NCBI RefSeq assembly: GCF_000023105.1
Contig: NC_012669.1
Span: forward strand, 3,101,025-3,165,024
Direction: 5' to 3'
DNA from: Beutenbergia cavernae DSM 12333
GTDB taxonomy: Bacteria; Actinomycetota; Actinomycetes; Actinomycetales; Beutenbergiaceae
DNA length: 64,000 bases
The notes under the pieces were generated by a model that saw only the letters and a program-made list of their open reading frames with translations, was not told the DNA's origin and ran no database searches. A program made the translations under genes and the position numbers. Positions 9,064-17,343 of the stretch are shown one piece after another (position 1 is the stretch's first letter; the number at the start of each line of letters is the position of its first letter).

Positions 9064-10011
9064 TCAGAACCCCACCCGCAGGACTGCGAGACCGGGGAAG
9101 AGTGCGAAGACGACGGTCACCGGGAGGACGAGGAAGACCACCGGGATCATCATCGCCACCTCCTTGCGACCGCCGGACTCCATGAGCTCGCGCTTGCCGG
9201 CGTCGCGCGCGTCAGCGGCCTGGGCGCGCAGCACGTCGGCGAGCGGGCTGCCCCGCTCGATCGCGACGGCCACGCCGTCCGCGAACCGGGAGACGGCCGG
9301 CAGGTCGGTGCGGCGCGCGAGGCCCTCGAGGGCGCCGGCCATCGTGGCCCCGGCCCGGACGTCCGCCAGGGTGCGGCCGAGCTCCGCCGACAGCTCGCCC
9401 TGCGTCGAGCGAGCCACGCGGTCGAGGGCGGCGACCGGAGCCTCCCCGGCACTCACGGCCAGGGCGAGCAGCTCGGCGACGGTCGGGAACTCGGCCATGA
9501 TCCGCGCCTCGCGCGCCCGGACCTGGCGCGTGAGGCGCCGGTCCCGCAGCAGCATCCCGGCGACGGCGGCGAGAGCAACGAGCACAGCGAGCGGTACGGG
9601 GCTGACGCCCCGGGTCACACCGATGACGATCGCCAGGGCCAGGCCGAGAGCGAGTCCGGCCGCACCCCAGGCCACCTGCTCCACGCGGAACGCGTCGACG
9701 CTCGTCCGCCCGCCGGCGAGCGCGAGGCGACGGCGGATGCTCGACGACGAGCTCCCGAGCCGTTCGAGGAGCTTCCCGACGTCGCCGACCACGGGGGCGA
9801 TGAGCCGCTCGAGGGCGGAGGCGGCGCCGTCGCTGGCGGGGAGCAGGGTCGACGTCGCGCGCCTAGCCCGCACGTAGGGGCCGACCCGGTCCGCGAACCG
9901 CACACGGCGGGCGGCGAGCCGCCACCAGACCGTGACGAGCCCGATCCCGAGGCCGAGGCCGGCGAGCGCGCCGATCGCCGCGAGGGTGCCCGGGGCCACG
10001 GGGTCGCTCAT
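9064..10011 (-). CDS. tadC: Tad/Flp secretion inner-membrane protein, TadC-like (type II secretion F domain)
   Basis: 315 residues. An N-terminal membrane segment and two central ones (VAWGAAGLALGLALAIVIGV, PLAVLVALAAVAGMLL) precede a cytoplasmic T2SSF helical domain (EARIMAEFPTVAELLALAVSAGEAP, LARRTDLPAVSRFADGVAVAIERGSPLADVLR). The C-terminal segment is MMIPVVFLVLPVTVVFALFPG. Such proteins form the platform that couples the ATPase to pilus assembly. The ATG overlaps the stop of the TadB-like gene (ATGA). Confidence 0.85.
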   Translation of the reverse strand: MSDPVAPGTLAAIGALAGLGLGIGLVTVWWRLAARRVRFADRVGPYVRARRATSTLLPASDGAASALERLIAPVVGDVGKLLERLGSSSSSIRRRLALAGGRTSVDAFRVEQVAWGAAGLALGLALAIVIGVTRGVSPVPLAVLVALAAVAGMLLRDRRLTRQVRAREARIMAEFPTVAELLALAVSAGEAPVAALDRVARSTQGELSAELGRTLADVRAGATMAGALEGLARRTDLPAVSRFADGVAVAIERGSPLADVLRAQAADARDAGKRELMESGGRKEVAMMIPVVFLVLPVTVVFALFPGLAVLRVGF

Positions 10012-10865
10012 CGCAGCACCCGCGGATCCTCGGCGAGGCGGCCGATCCGCATCATGGCGAGGTAGGCGACGACGCATGTCAGCCCGCCGGCCAGCAGCAT
10101 GAGGACGCCGGCCGGGGTGTCGAACGCGGCGGCGGTCTCGGGCCGGGTGCTCATGAGGGCCAGCACGACCCACGGCGCGGCGACGGCGAGCCGGGCACCG
10201 TTGACCGTCCACGACTGCCTGGCCTCGAGCTCGCCGCGGGTGCGCAGGTCGTCCCGGAGGAACTCCGACAGGGTCCGGAGCATGCGGCCGAGGTCGCTGC
10301 CGCCGACGTCGGTGGCGATCCGGAGGGTCTCGACGATGCGGTCGGCGACGGGATCGGCGAGCCGCTCCTTGAGTGCGTCGAGCGAGGCCACGAACCGCCC
10401 GGAGGCTCGGTAGTCGACGGCGAAGGCGTGCAGCTCGGCGCGCACCTCCTGGGGTCCTCGCTCCGACAGGGAGATGAGGGCCTCGGGGAGGGTCATCCCT
10501 GCTCGGACCGCTGAGGTGAGGTCGTCGACGACGTCGGGCCACACCTGCCGCAGCTCCACCCGGCGGCGCCGGGCACGCCCACGCACGTAGACCGTGGGCG
10601 CCGCTGCGGCGATGAGTCCGAACGCGGCTGCGATGCTCGCCCCGGAGCCGACCGCGAAGGCCGCCGTCGCGACGATCAGGCCGAGGCCGAGACAGACGCC
10701 GACGAAGGTCCGCAGGCTCACGCCGTGGAGACCCGCCTGGACGAGCTCGTCCTGGGCTCGCGCCGTCCATCCGGTGGCCGGCCGAGGCGACGTCGATCGA
10801 GGCCACCACGCCGACCAGGCGGTCACGATCCCGGCTCCGAGGAGCAGGCCCGCGACGGCGCCCAT
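10008..10865 (-). CDS. tadB: Tad/Flp secretion inner-membrane protein, TadB-like (type II secretion F domain)
   Basis: 285 residues. Two early membrane segments (FVGVCLGLGLIVATAAFAV, IAAAFGLIAAAAPTVYV) are followed by the T2SSF domain (LRQVWPDVVDDLTSAVRAGMTLPEALISL, VADRIVETLRIATDVGGSDLGRML). Two C-terminal segments complete it. It is paired with the TadC-like protein as the membrane platform. It begins four bases after the ATPase gene stop. Confidence 0.85.
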   Translation of the reverse strand: MGAVAGLLLGAGIVTAWSAWWPRSTSPRPATGWTARAQDELVQAGLHGVSLRTFVGVCLGLGLIVATAAFAVGSGASIAAAFGLIAAAAPTVYVRGRARRRRVELRQVWPDVVDDLTSAVRAGMTLPEALISLSERGPQEVRAELHAFAVDYRASGRFVASLDALKERLADPVADRIVETLRIATDVGGSDLGRMLRTLSEFLRDDLRTRGELEARQSWTVNGARLAVAAPWVVLALMSTRPETAAAFDTPAGVLMLLAGGLTCVVAYLAMMRIGRLAEDPRVLR

Positions 10866-10869
10866 CGCC

Positions 10870-12114
10870 TCAGTTCTCCCCGTGCGCGAGCAGGCGGGCG
10901 AGGTCGAACCCGGCGCGGACGAACCGGTCCTCGTGGGGCGGGTAGCCGTCGGCGCGGTGCAGGACGCCCGCGACGGCGTCGCGCGGGCGGGTGAAGAGGC
11001 TCGCGGTCTCGACGACGCCGCCCTCGGCGCGGCCCGTCAGTGCGACGACCTCGCGCACGCTGCGGTGCCCGTGCGCATCGAGGTCGAGGTGCACCACGAC
11101 GTCGATCGCGGAGGCGACGGTGGGGACGACGAACTGGGAGCTCACGTTCTCGCCCGCCAGGAGCGGCAGGACGCACATCTTCACCACGGCCTCGCGGGCG
11201 GAGTTGGCGTGCACCGTTCCCATCCCGGGAATGCCCGCGTTGAGAGCGATGAGCAGATCGAGGCTCTCGGCTTCACGCACCTCCCCGACGACGAGGCGGT
11301 CGGGCCGCATCCGCAGGGCCTCCTTGACGAGGCGGCGCAACGGGATCTCGCCCGTGCCCTCGAGGTTCGGCTGTCGGCACTGCATACCGACGACGTCGCG
11401 GACGGCCGGTCTCAGCTCGAAGACCTCCTCGCAGGTGATGAGGCGCTGCGAGGCGGGGATCGAGCCGGACAGAGCGTTGAGCAGGGTGGTCTTGCCGGCC
11501 TGGGTCGCACCGCTGACGAGGATGTTGAGGCCGGCGACGACGCACGCGTGCAGGAAGGCGGCGACGCCGGCCGGGAGGGCACCGAGGCCGACCAGGTCGT
11601 CGACGTGGGTCGCCCGCACGAGGTACTTGCGGATGTTGACGGCGAGGTGGCGCCGTGTGATGTCCGGGATCACGACGTGCACGCGTTCGCCGGTGGGCAA
11701 CGTCGCGTCGACGAACGGGACGGAGAGGTCGAGGCGCCGGCCGGACGTGCGGAGCATCCGCTCGACGAGCTCGCGCACCTCGGGCTCGGTGAGCATGACC
11801 GTCGTCAGCTCGGGGACCCCGCGCCGCGCGACGAACACCCGACCGGGCTCGTTGATCCAGATCTCCTCGATCGTGGGGTCGTCGAGGAGCGGCTGGAGCG
11901 GACCGAGCCCGGCGACGGCGTCGAGCACGGCCTTGGCGGCGAGTGCCGTGTCTGCGAGCGGCGGGACCGCGCCGCGGAGGGCGCGTTCGTCGTAGTCGGC
12001 GACGGCCTCGGCGATGAGGGAGCGGACACCGGTGGTGTCCCGCGCCGGATCGAGCCCGCGGCGTCGGATGACCTCACGGACCTCCGACTCGATGCGCGCG
12101 ACGGCGTCGACCAT
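10870..12114 (-). CDS. tadA: CpaF/TadA family secretion ATPase
   Basis: 414 residues, a type II/IV secretion hexameric ATPase that powers Flp/Tad pilus assembly. The Walker A is SGATQAGKTTLLN, the Asp box is around ITCEEVFEL, and the Walker B is LVVGEVREAESLDLL. The His box AGIPGMGTVHANSAREAV is also present. The N-terminal domain (GLGPLQPLLDDPTIEEIWIN) is typical of CpaF. I chose the ATG at 12114, preceded by GGGAGGGGACGC; an in-frame ATG at 12177 would add 21 low-complexity residues. It is the first gene of the operon. No TadZ/CpaE gene precedes it, and no prepilin peptidase gene is in the window. Confidence 0.93.
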   Translation of the reverse strand: MVDAVARIESEVREVIRRRGLDPARDTTGVRSLIAEAVADYDERALRGAVPPLADTALAAKAVLDAVAGLGPLQPLLDDPTIEEIWINEPGRVFVARRGVPELTTVMLTEPEVRELVERMLRTSGRRLDLSVPFVDATLPTGERVHVVIPDITRRHLAVNIRKYLVRATHVDDLVGLGALPAGVAAFLHACVVAGLNILVSGATQAGKTTLLNALSGSIPASQRLITCEEVFELRPAVRDVVGMQCRQPNLEGTGEIPLRRLVKEALRMRPDRLVVGEVREAESLDLLIALNAGIPGMGTVHANSAREAVVKMCVLPLLAGENVSSQFVVPTVASAIDVVVHLDLDAHGHRSVREVVALTGRAEGGVVETASLFTRPRDAVAGVLHRADGYPPHEDRFVRAGFDLARLLAHGEN

Positions 12115-12274
12115 GCGTCCCCTCCCCCTTCCCGGTGCCCCCGCGGACGTCCTCGTGGCGTCACCATAGGCGCGCACTGCCGGGTTCGTGGGCGGTTTCG
12201 GGACATCTGTGGACGACGGCGTCCGGGCGGTGCACCGGCGCCGTCGCCCGCGCGGGGTCGTGCCCCGCGGCCGC

Positions 12275-12805
12275 TCAGGCGGTGGGGTCCTTCAGCGCGC
12301 GCATCGCGTCGAGCAGCGTGTCGTGGATGTAGGCGAGCTCGGGCGAGGCGCTGCCCCATTCCTCGGCCGGCGCGTCCCCGTCCCAGGCTTCCGCATCGGC
12401 GCCGGAGTCCCACGCGAGCTCGCCGTGCTGCCAGATCCACCAGAGGTTCGCGCTCGGGTCCTGGACGCGAGCGAACTGCGTGCCGAAGAAGTCCGTCGGT
12501 CGCGTGACGAGCGTGGCGCCGCGCTCGAGCGCCCGCTCGAGGGTCGCCTCGAGGTCGTCCACGTAGACCTGCAGCAGGCTGGGCGTGAAGGGCCAGTCGG
12601 GCTTGCGCTCCGCGAGCATGATGGTCGTCGTGCCGACCACGACCTCGCCCTGCAGGAGCAGGCCGTCGTCGTCGACGGTGCGTGCTTCCGGGCGCTCCGT
12701 GCCACCGAAGACGTCGATGACGAAGCGCGTGAGCTCCTCCGCACCGCGCGTGATGATGAACGGGTTGACGGTGGCGTAGCCGTCGGGCGCTGCGGGGATC
12801 GACAT
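12275..12805 (-). CDS. VOC/glyoxalase superfamily protein (PhnB-like)
   Basis: 176 residues starting at an ATG behind AGGAGCC. The first 115 residues show the paired beta-alpha-beta-beta-beta pattern of the vicinal oxygen chelate fold, with YATVNPFIITRGAEELTRFV, LLLQGEVVVGTTTIMLAE, LLQVYVDDLEATLERALERG and ARVQDPSANLWWIWQH. Substrate cannot be told. The C-terminal acidic extension (about 45 residues) is unusual for the family. Confidence 0.75.
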   Translation of the reverse strand: MSIPAAPDGYATVNPFIITRGAEELTRFVIDVFGGTERPEARTVDDDGLLLQGEVVVGTTTIMLAERKPDWPFTPSLLQVYVDDLEATLERALERGATLVTRPTDFFGTQFARVQDPSANLWWIWQHGELAWDSGADAEAWDGDAPAEEWGSASPELAYIHDTLLDAMRALKDPTA

Positions 12806-12887
12806 CGTGGCTCCTGATCGTTTCGTGCGAGCTTGGTGCCCCCATTTCATCGCCCGCCGCGGGACTCGGGATTGAAGATTTCCGCCC

Positions 12888-13565
12888 TCAACCGGTGGCG
12901 AGGATGCGCGCGGGCGTCTGCCCGTGGAACACCCGCAGCGACCTCGTCAGGTGGGCCTGGTCGGCGTACCCGCACAGCGTCGCGCACTCCGCCGGAGGGA
13001 CGCCCTGCTGGAGCAGCGCGAACGCCTCCCGCGCACGGACCAGCTGCGCGATCTGCTTGCGGGTGAGACCCGTCGACGCGCGGACCCGACGCTGCCAGTG
13101 CCGCTCCGAGTAGCCGGCGTCGTCGCCGGACAGCGCGCGACGTACGGCATCGTCGGAACGCACGATGCCCAGGTCCAGCAGCTGGTCGACGAACGTCGTG
13201 AGCTCGCCGAACTCCGGGAGGGGGACACGATGTCGCGTGATCTCGACGTGCCCGTCACGGACCGGGAGACGACGCTCTGCCCCCAGCACGAGCTGTTTGC
13301 TCAGGCCGGGCACGACGACGTGGGCACGCAGCTGCACCCCCCACACGTGCTCGCCCACGGCCGACGCGATCCACCGGTGTCCGAGGCTCGGGCCGGACAG
13401 ACCAGCGAGCACCTCACCGCCCGGCCGCCGCGCGAACCAGAGGTCCCAGTACTCGACCGCGGGCGCGAGATACCGCTCGTCGCGAACCGCACGCGCCTGC
13501 CACACGCACTCGATGTGCGGTGAGTCGAGCCGCCGCTCCTCGTACATCGCGGCGTCGTCCGGCAC
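12888..13565 (-). CDS. AraC family transcriptional regulator
   Basis: 225 residues. The C-terminal half holds two helix-turn-helix motifs of the AraC family (WQRRVRASTGLTRKQIAQLVR and ALLQQGVPPAECATLCGYAD, then QAHLTRSLRVFHGQTPA). The N-terminal half (VEYWDLWFARRPGGE, VWGVQLRAHVVVPGLSK) resembles the ligand-sensing N-domain seen in DUF6597-type AraC regulators. The GTG start at 13565 sits six bases after CATAAT, which fits a leaderless transcript; the alternative ATG at 13547 lacks a near ribosome-binding site. Its target is not known. The downstream VOC gene is the nearest candidate. Confidence 0.85.
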   Translation of the reverse strand: MPDDAAMYEERRLDSPHIECVWQARAVRDERYLAPAVEYWDLWFARRPGGEVLAGLSGPSLGHRWIASAVGEHVWGVQLRAHVVVPGLSKQLVLGAERRLPVRDGHVEITRHRVPLPEFGELTTFVDQLLDLGIVRSDDAVRRALSGDDAGYSERHWQRRVRASTGLTRKQIAQLVRAREAFALLQQGVPPAECATLCGYADQAHLTRSLRVFHGQTPARILATG

Positions 13566-13571
13566 TCCTCG

Positions 13572-13577
13572 ATTATG
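13572..13577 (-). promoter_or_regulatory. -10 element for leaderless AraC-family gene
   Basis: Read on the minus strand, CATAAT lies exactly six bases before the GTG at 13565. Transcription would start on or next to the start codon. Confidence 0.5.
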
Positions 13578-13614
13578 CCGTTCGGCCGAGGCTCAGCAGC
13601 CGGGTGACGCCTCG

Positions 13615-14109
13615 TCAGAGCACGAGGTGCTGGTGCCCGTCCAGAACCTCGCGCACCAGGTCCAGCTGGCCCGCGTGCGTGCTCGTCTCGACGATCACGT
13701 GCAGCACGACGGACCGGACGGTCGGAAAGGCGCCGGAGTCCGCCCACCCGGGCTCGGGCCGCCGCGGCGGAGCGTCGAGGTCGACCCCGGCGAGGATGCG
13801 GTCCGACGTCGCGATCGCGTGGCGGTAGGCCGTCAGGACCGCGTCGGGATCCTCGTCGTCGGCGACGACCCAGTCGCCGTTCGGACCCTCCGGCCAGAAG
13901 TCCAGCGGTCCCCCGGCGACGACCACCTCGAACCAGTACCGCTCGTCCGAGAGCGTCAGGTGCCGAAGCAGCCCCAACGTCGACCAGCCGGACGGCGCCA
14001 CCACCGCGCGCAGCTGAGCCTCGTCCATGCCGGCCGCCTGGTCCAGGACGTGCCGGCGCGCCGAGCCGAGGGCGAGGAGGAGCGCAGCTCGCTCCTGCTC
14101 CGATGTCAT
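13615..14109 (-). CDS. DinB-like / DUF664 family protein
   Basis: 164 residues with the four-helix DinB-like layout: RRHVLDQAAGMDEAQLRAVV, GWSTLGLLRHLTLSDERYWF, and a C-terminal helix LHVIVETSTHAGQLDLVREV. His residues in HLTLSDE and STHAGQLD are the expected metal ligands. Members include thiol-dependent metalloenzymes such as mycothiol transferases, which suits an actinobacterium, but the substrate is not evident. The ATG at 14109 is preceded by TTGGAT and six bases, another leaderless arrangement. Confidence 0.75.
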   Translation of the reverse strand: MTSEQERAALLLALGSARRHVLDQAAGMDEAQLRAVVAPSGWSTLGLLRHLTLSDERYWFEVVVAGGPLDFWPEGPNGDWVVADDEDPDAVLTAYRHAIATSDRILAGVDLDAPPRRPEPGWADSGAFPTVRSVVLHVIVETSTHAGQLDLVREVLDGHQHLVL

Positions 14110-14115
14110 CCGGCC

Positions 14116-14121
14116 ATCCAA
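14116..14121 (-). promoter_or_regulatory. -10 element for leaderless DinB-like gene
   Basis: TTGGAT on the minus strand, six bases before the ATG at 14109; no ribosome-binding site is visible. Confidence 0.4.
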
Positions 14122-14177
14122 CCAGCCCTCGAACGAGCCGGATGCCGGTGCCCCATGGCCCGCCACGCGTCCGAGGA

Positions 14178-14993
14178 TCAGGCGGACGCCACCACCCCGG
14201 AGTACCGGTCGAGCACGATCGCGGTGAGCCGCCGGTCGGGCGCGAGCGGCGCCGTGACGACGTCGGCGCCCGCCGCCCGCACCTTGTCGAGGAAGAACCC
14301 CGGCGCCAGCAGGTATGCCGCGACGACGACCCGCCCGCCCTCCGGCAGCCCCGCCCGCGCCGCCGCCACGGCCTCCGGCACCGACGGCCGTGCGATCGAG
14401 CCGTACCCCACCTCGACCGGCCGGGCGAGCGTCAGCGACAGCGCGCCGGCGACGGCCTCGACGTCGCCCGACGAACGCGCGTCGCTCGACCCTGCGGCGG
14501 CGAGCACCACGCCGTCGCCCGGCCCGAGCCCGGCCTCGTGGAGCCGGTCCGCGAGGATCGCCACGAGGCGCCCGTCCGGCCCGAGCGGTCCCGACGCCGC
14601 GGACCGGCCGCTCTCCGCCGACGACGCGCCGGGCCTCTCGGCGTCCCTCCGCACCGCCTGCGCGACGTCCACGTGCACGTGGTACCCGCCGGACAACAGC
14701 AGCGGGACGACGACGGCGTCCCCGCCGTCGTTCGCGACGTCCCGTACGACGTCGGCCACCGCCGGCTCCTGCACGTCGACGAACGCCTCGCGCACGTCCA
14801 GGCCGGGGGCGGCGCGGCGGACGTCGTCGAGCAGGGCGCGCACGACCGCTCGCCCGGCCGGGTCGTCGGTGCCGTGCGAGCACCCCACGAGAACCGGCGG
14901 CCGCGCCTCGTCGCCCACCGCGACGTCAGCCGTGACCTCGGCCTCCGACACCGCCGCGCGCTCTCCCGCCATGCCCTGCATCGTCACGCTCAT
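14178..14993 (-). CDS. cbiX: Sirohydrochlorin chelatase (CbiX family)
   Basis: 271 residues. PPVLVGCSHGTDDPAGR carries the first catalytic His, and LLLSGGYHVHVDV the second His region. A second half-domain (RLTAIVLDRY) completes the class II chelatase fold of two similar halves. It would insert Fe2+ into sirohydrochlorin to make siroheme, the cofactor of NirB encoded in the same operon; cobalt insertion is the alternative. Its ATG overlaps the hemD-like stop (ATGA). It is the last gene of nirB-nirD-cysG-hemD-cbiX. Confidence 0.88.
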   Translation of the reverse strand: MSVTMQGMAGERAAVSEAEVTADVAVGDEARPPVLVGCSHGTDDPAGRAVVRALLDDVRRAAPGLDVREAFVDVQEPAVADVVRDVANDGGDAVVVPLLLSGGYHVHVDVAQAVRRDAERPGASSAESGRSAASGPLGPDGRLVAILADRLHEAGLGPGDGVVLAAAGSSDARSSGDVEAVAGALSLTLARPVEVGYGSIARPSVPEAVAAARAGLPEGGRVVVAAYLLAPGFFLDKVRAAGADVVTAPLAPDRRLTAIVLDRYSGVVASA

Positions 14994-16135
14994 CCCGCCA
15001 GCTCCAACCGGTAGCCCCGCTTCACGACGGTGCGCACGAGCCCCGGCGCCCCGGTCGACTCCCGCAGCCGGGCGATCGCGACCTCGGCCGCGTGCGGGTC
15101 GCGCGACTCGCCGGGCAGCGCCTCGAGCACCGCGTCCCGCGAGACGACGTCGCCGTGCGCGGCCGCGAGGGTCCGGAGCACCTCGAGCCCGCTGGGCGAG
15201 AGTCCGAGCACGCGCCCGTCCAGCACCGCGACCCGAGAGCGGATGAGGAGTCGCCCGGCGGTCGTGCACAGGGCGTACGTCTCCGCCTGCTCGTAGTGGG
15301 CGATCAGCGTCCGCACGAGCGCTCCGAGCCGCCCGCGGTCCGGCTGCAACGGCCTCACGCCGCGGCGCTCGAGCGGCTTCGCCGTGATCGGACCGACCGC
15401 CGCCGCCACCATGGCGCCCGACGCCAGCCGCGCGACCACCTCCGCACCCACGCCCTCGGCCTCCGCCGCGCCGAGCCACGCCTCCGCGCCGGGCGCCGAC
15501 GTGAACACGACGGCGTCGATCTCCCCGTCCGCCGCCGCGTGCACCGAGACCCGCACCGCCTCCGGGTCCGGCGCCGGCCCCCACCGGTACACCTCGAGGC
15601 TGATCACCTGGGCGCGTGCCTCGGCGAGCACGACGTCGAGCCCGTCCGCCCCGGCACCGTGGTGCTGGACGGCGATCCGCAGCCCGACCACGCCCTCGCC
15701 GAGGAGCAGGTCCGCCACCTCGGCCGACGTCTCCGACTCGGCCACCCAGTCCGCCGTCAGCCCCACCGCCTGGATCGCCCCACGCGCCTTCGGTCCACGC
15801 GCCACGAGCCGCGCCCCGGCGAGGACCTGCACGAGGTCGTCCGCGAGCCCGTGCGCGTCAGCCGCCTCGACCCAGGCCCGGAACCCGATCCCGGTGGTGA
15901 CGACGACGACGTCCGGCGCGTCCTCGAGGAGCGCGCGCGTGGCATCGAGCAGCCGGGAGTCGTCGACGTGCGGGATCATCCCGAGCGCCGGCGCATGCCG
16001 AACCTCCGCGCCGCGCCGCTCGAGCGCCGCCGCCAGCTCCGAGGAGCGCCGGTCCGCCGTCACCAGCACCGTGCACCCGGCCATCACCTGCGTGAGCTCG
16101 CGCCCGGCGCTCCCCGGCTCGACCTCCGCGCTCAC
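14990..16135 (-). CDS. hemD: Uroporphyrinogen-III synthase fused to OmpR-type winged-helix domain
   Basis: 381 residues from a GTG that overlaps the cysG stop (GTGA). Residues about 8-265 are a HemD domain: TVLVTADRRSSELAAALERR, VVVVTTGIGFRAWVEAA, DAVVFTSAPGAEAWL, VAAAVGPITAKPLERRGV. The last 90 residues form a winged helix (LGLSPSGLEVLRTLAAAHGD, RDPHAAEVAIARLRESTG, VRTVVKRGYRLEL) of the response-regulator DNA-binding type, without a receiver domain. The same fusion is known in actinobacteria; M. tuberculosis Rv0260c lies next to a cbiX-like gene and a narK. It makes uroporphyrinogen III for siroheme and may also bind DNA. Confidence 0.88.
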   Translation of the reverse strand: MSAEVEPGSAGRELTQVMAGCTVLVTADRRSSELAAALERRGAEVRHAPALGMIPHVDDSRLLDATRALLEDAPDVVVVTTGIGFRAWVEAADAHGLADDLVQVLAGARLVARGPKARGAIQAVGLTADWVAESETSAEVADLLLGEGVVGLRIAVQHHGAGADGLDVVLAEARAQVISLEVYRWGPAPDPEAVRVSVHAAADGEIDAVVFTSAPGAEAWLGAAEAEGVGAEVVARLASGAMVAAAVGPITAKPLERRGVRPLQPDRGRLGALVRTLIAHYEQAETYALCTTAGRLLIRSRVAVLDGRVLGLSPSGLEVLRTLAAAHGDVVSRDAVLEALPGESRDPHAAEVAIARLRESTGAPGLVRTVVKRGYRLELAG

Positions 16136-17343
16136 GACGCGGCCTCGAGCACACCAGGCGCGGCGACGTCCCCGACCACGATCACCGCCGGCGCGCGCAC
16201 CCGGGCACGCCGGGCGACGTCGGCGATGTCGTCGAGCCGTCCGCGCGTCACCCGCTGCTGCGGTGTCGATCCGCTCTCGACGACGGCGACCGGTGTCGCG
16301 GCGTCGGCCCCCGCCGCGAGCGCCTCGGTGGCGATCCGCGCGAGGTTGGACACGCCCATGAGCACCACGAGCGTGGCCGCGCGGTCGCGGACGCACGCGA
16401 GCGCGACGTCGTCGAGTCCGGCGTGGCCGGTGACGACGTGCAGCGCCGCGACGCTCCCCCGGTGCGTGAGCGGAATCCCGGCCAGCGCGGGCACCGCGAG
16501 CGCGCTGCTCACACCCGGGACGACGTCGACGTCGACCCCCGCCTCCCGGCACGCGAGCACCTCCTCGCCGCCGCGTCCGTACACGAACGGGTCGCCGCCC
16601 TTGAGCCGTACCACGCGCTGCCCGCGCCGCGCGCGCTCGACCAGGATGGCGTTGATCTCGTGCTGCGGCACCGGGTGGTGTCCGGGCGTCTTGCCCACCT
16701 CGACGATCTCGACGCCGGCCGGCAGCTCCGCGAGCACGCCGCGTGGCCCGAGCCGGTCGGCGACGACGACGTCCGCCTGCGCGAGCTCGCGCCGCCCGCG
16801 CAGCGTGAGGAGGTCGACGGCGCCCGGGCCGCCGCCGACGAGGACGACGCGGCCGGGTCCGGGCCGCCGGCGACGCTGGTCGACGCCGTCGGCCAGCGTC
16901 GCCGCGATGCGGTCGCGCACGGCTCGCGACCGGCCGGGGTCGGCCGCCGCGGCGCGCGCGTCGGTCACGACGCCGACGAGCACGTCGCCGCTGCGCGTCG
17001 TCGCCGGCGTCCGCGCGCTCCCCTCGTGCGCGGCGCCCGCGTTGACGCACCACACGCGCGCCGCCTCGGCCCACGCCGCGAGCTCCCGGTTCGCGGCCGC
17101 CGAGCCGGTCGCGGCGAGGACCAGCCACGCCCCGTCCAGGTCCGCGGGGGCCACGTCCCGTGCCGACCAGTCCAGCGTTCCCGCCGCCACGAGCTCCGCC
17201 AGGTCCTCGCACACCTCGGGGGCCACGAGCCGCACCCGCGCCCCGTCGTCCAGCAGCGCCCGCGCCCGGCGCGCGGCCACCGGCCCACCGCCCGCGACGA
17301 GCACCGTGCGGCCGGCGACGTCCAGCCCGAGGAGCGTCGTCAT
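16132..17343 (-). CDS. cysG: Siroheme synthase: precorrin-2 dehydrogenase-like domain plus uroporphyrinogen-III C-methyltransferase
   Basis: 403 residues. Residues 1-150 are a Rossmann domain (GRTVLVAGGGPVAARRARAL) of the precorrin-2 dehydrogenase type. The Asp pair expected after the VN strand is replaced (VNAGAAHEGS), so dehydrogenase activity is uncertain. Residues 160-400 are a SUMT domain with VVLVGGGPGAVDLLTLRG, DRLGPRGVLAELP, RLKGGDPFVYGRGGEE, VPGVSSALAVPALAGIPLTHR and VTGHAG. It makes precorrin-2 from uroporphyrinogen III. It sits between nirD and hemD with overlaps at both ends. Confidence 0.9.
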   Translation of the reverse strand: MTTLLGLDVAGRTVLVAGGGPVAARRARALLDDGARVRLVAPEVCEDLAELVAAGTLDWSARDVAPADLDGAWLVLAATGSAAANRELAAWAEAARVWCVNAGAAHEGSARTPATTRSGDVLVGVVTDARAAAADPGRSRAVRDRIAATLADGVDQRRRRPGPGRVVLVGGGPGAVDLLTLRGRRELAQADVVVADRLGPRGVLAELPAGVEIVEVGKTPGHHPVPQHEINAILVERARRGQRVVRLKGGDPFVYGRGGEEVLACREAGVDVDVVPGVSSALAVPALAGIPLTHRGSVAALHVVTGHAGLDDVALACVRDRAATLVVLMGVSNLARIATEALAAGADAATPVAVVESGSTPQQRVTRGRLDDIADVARRARVRAPAVIVVGDVAAPGVLEAAS

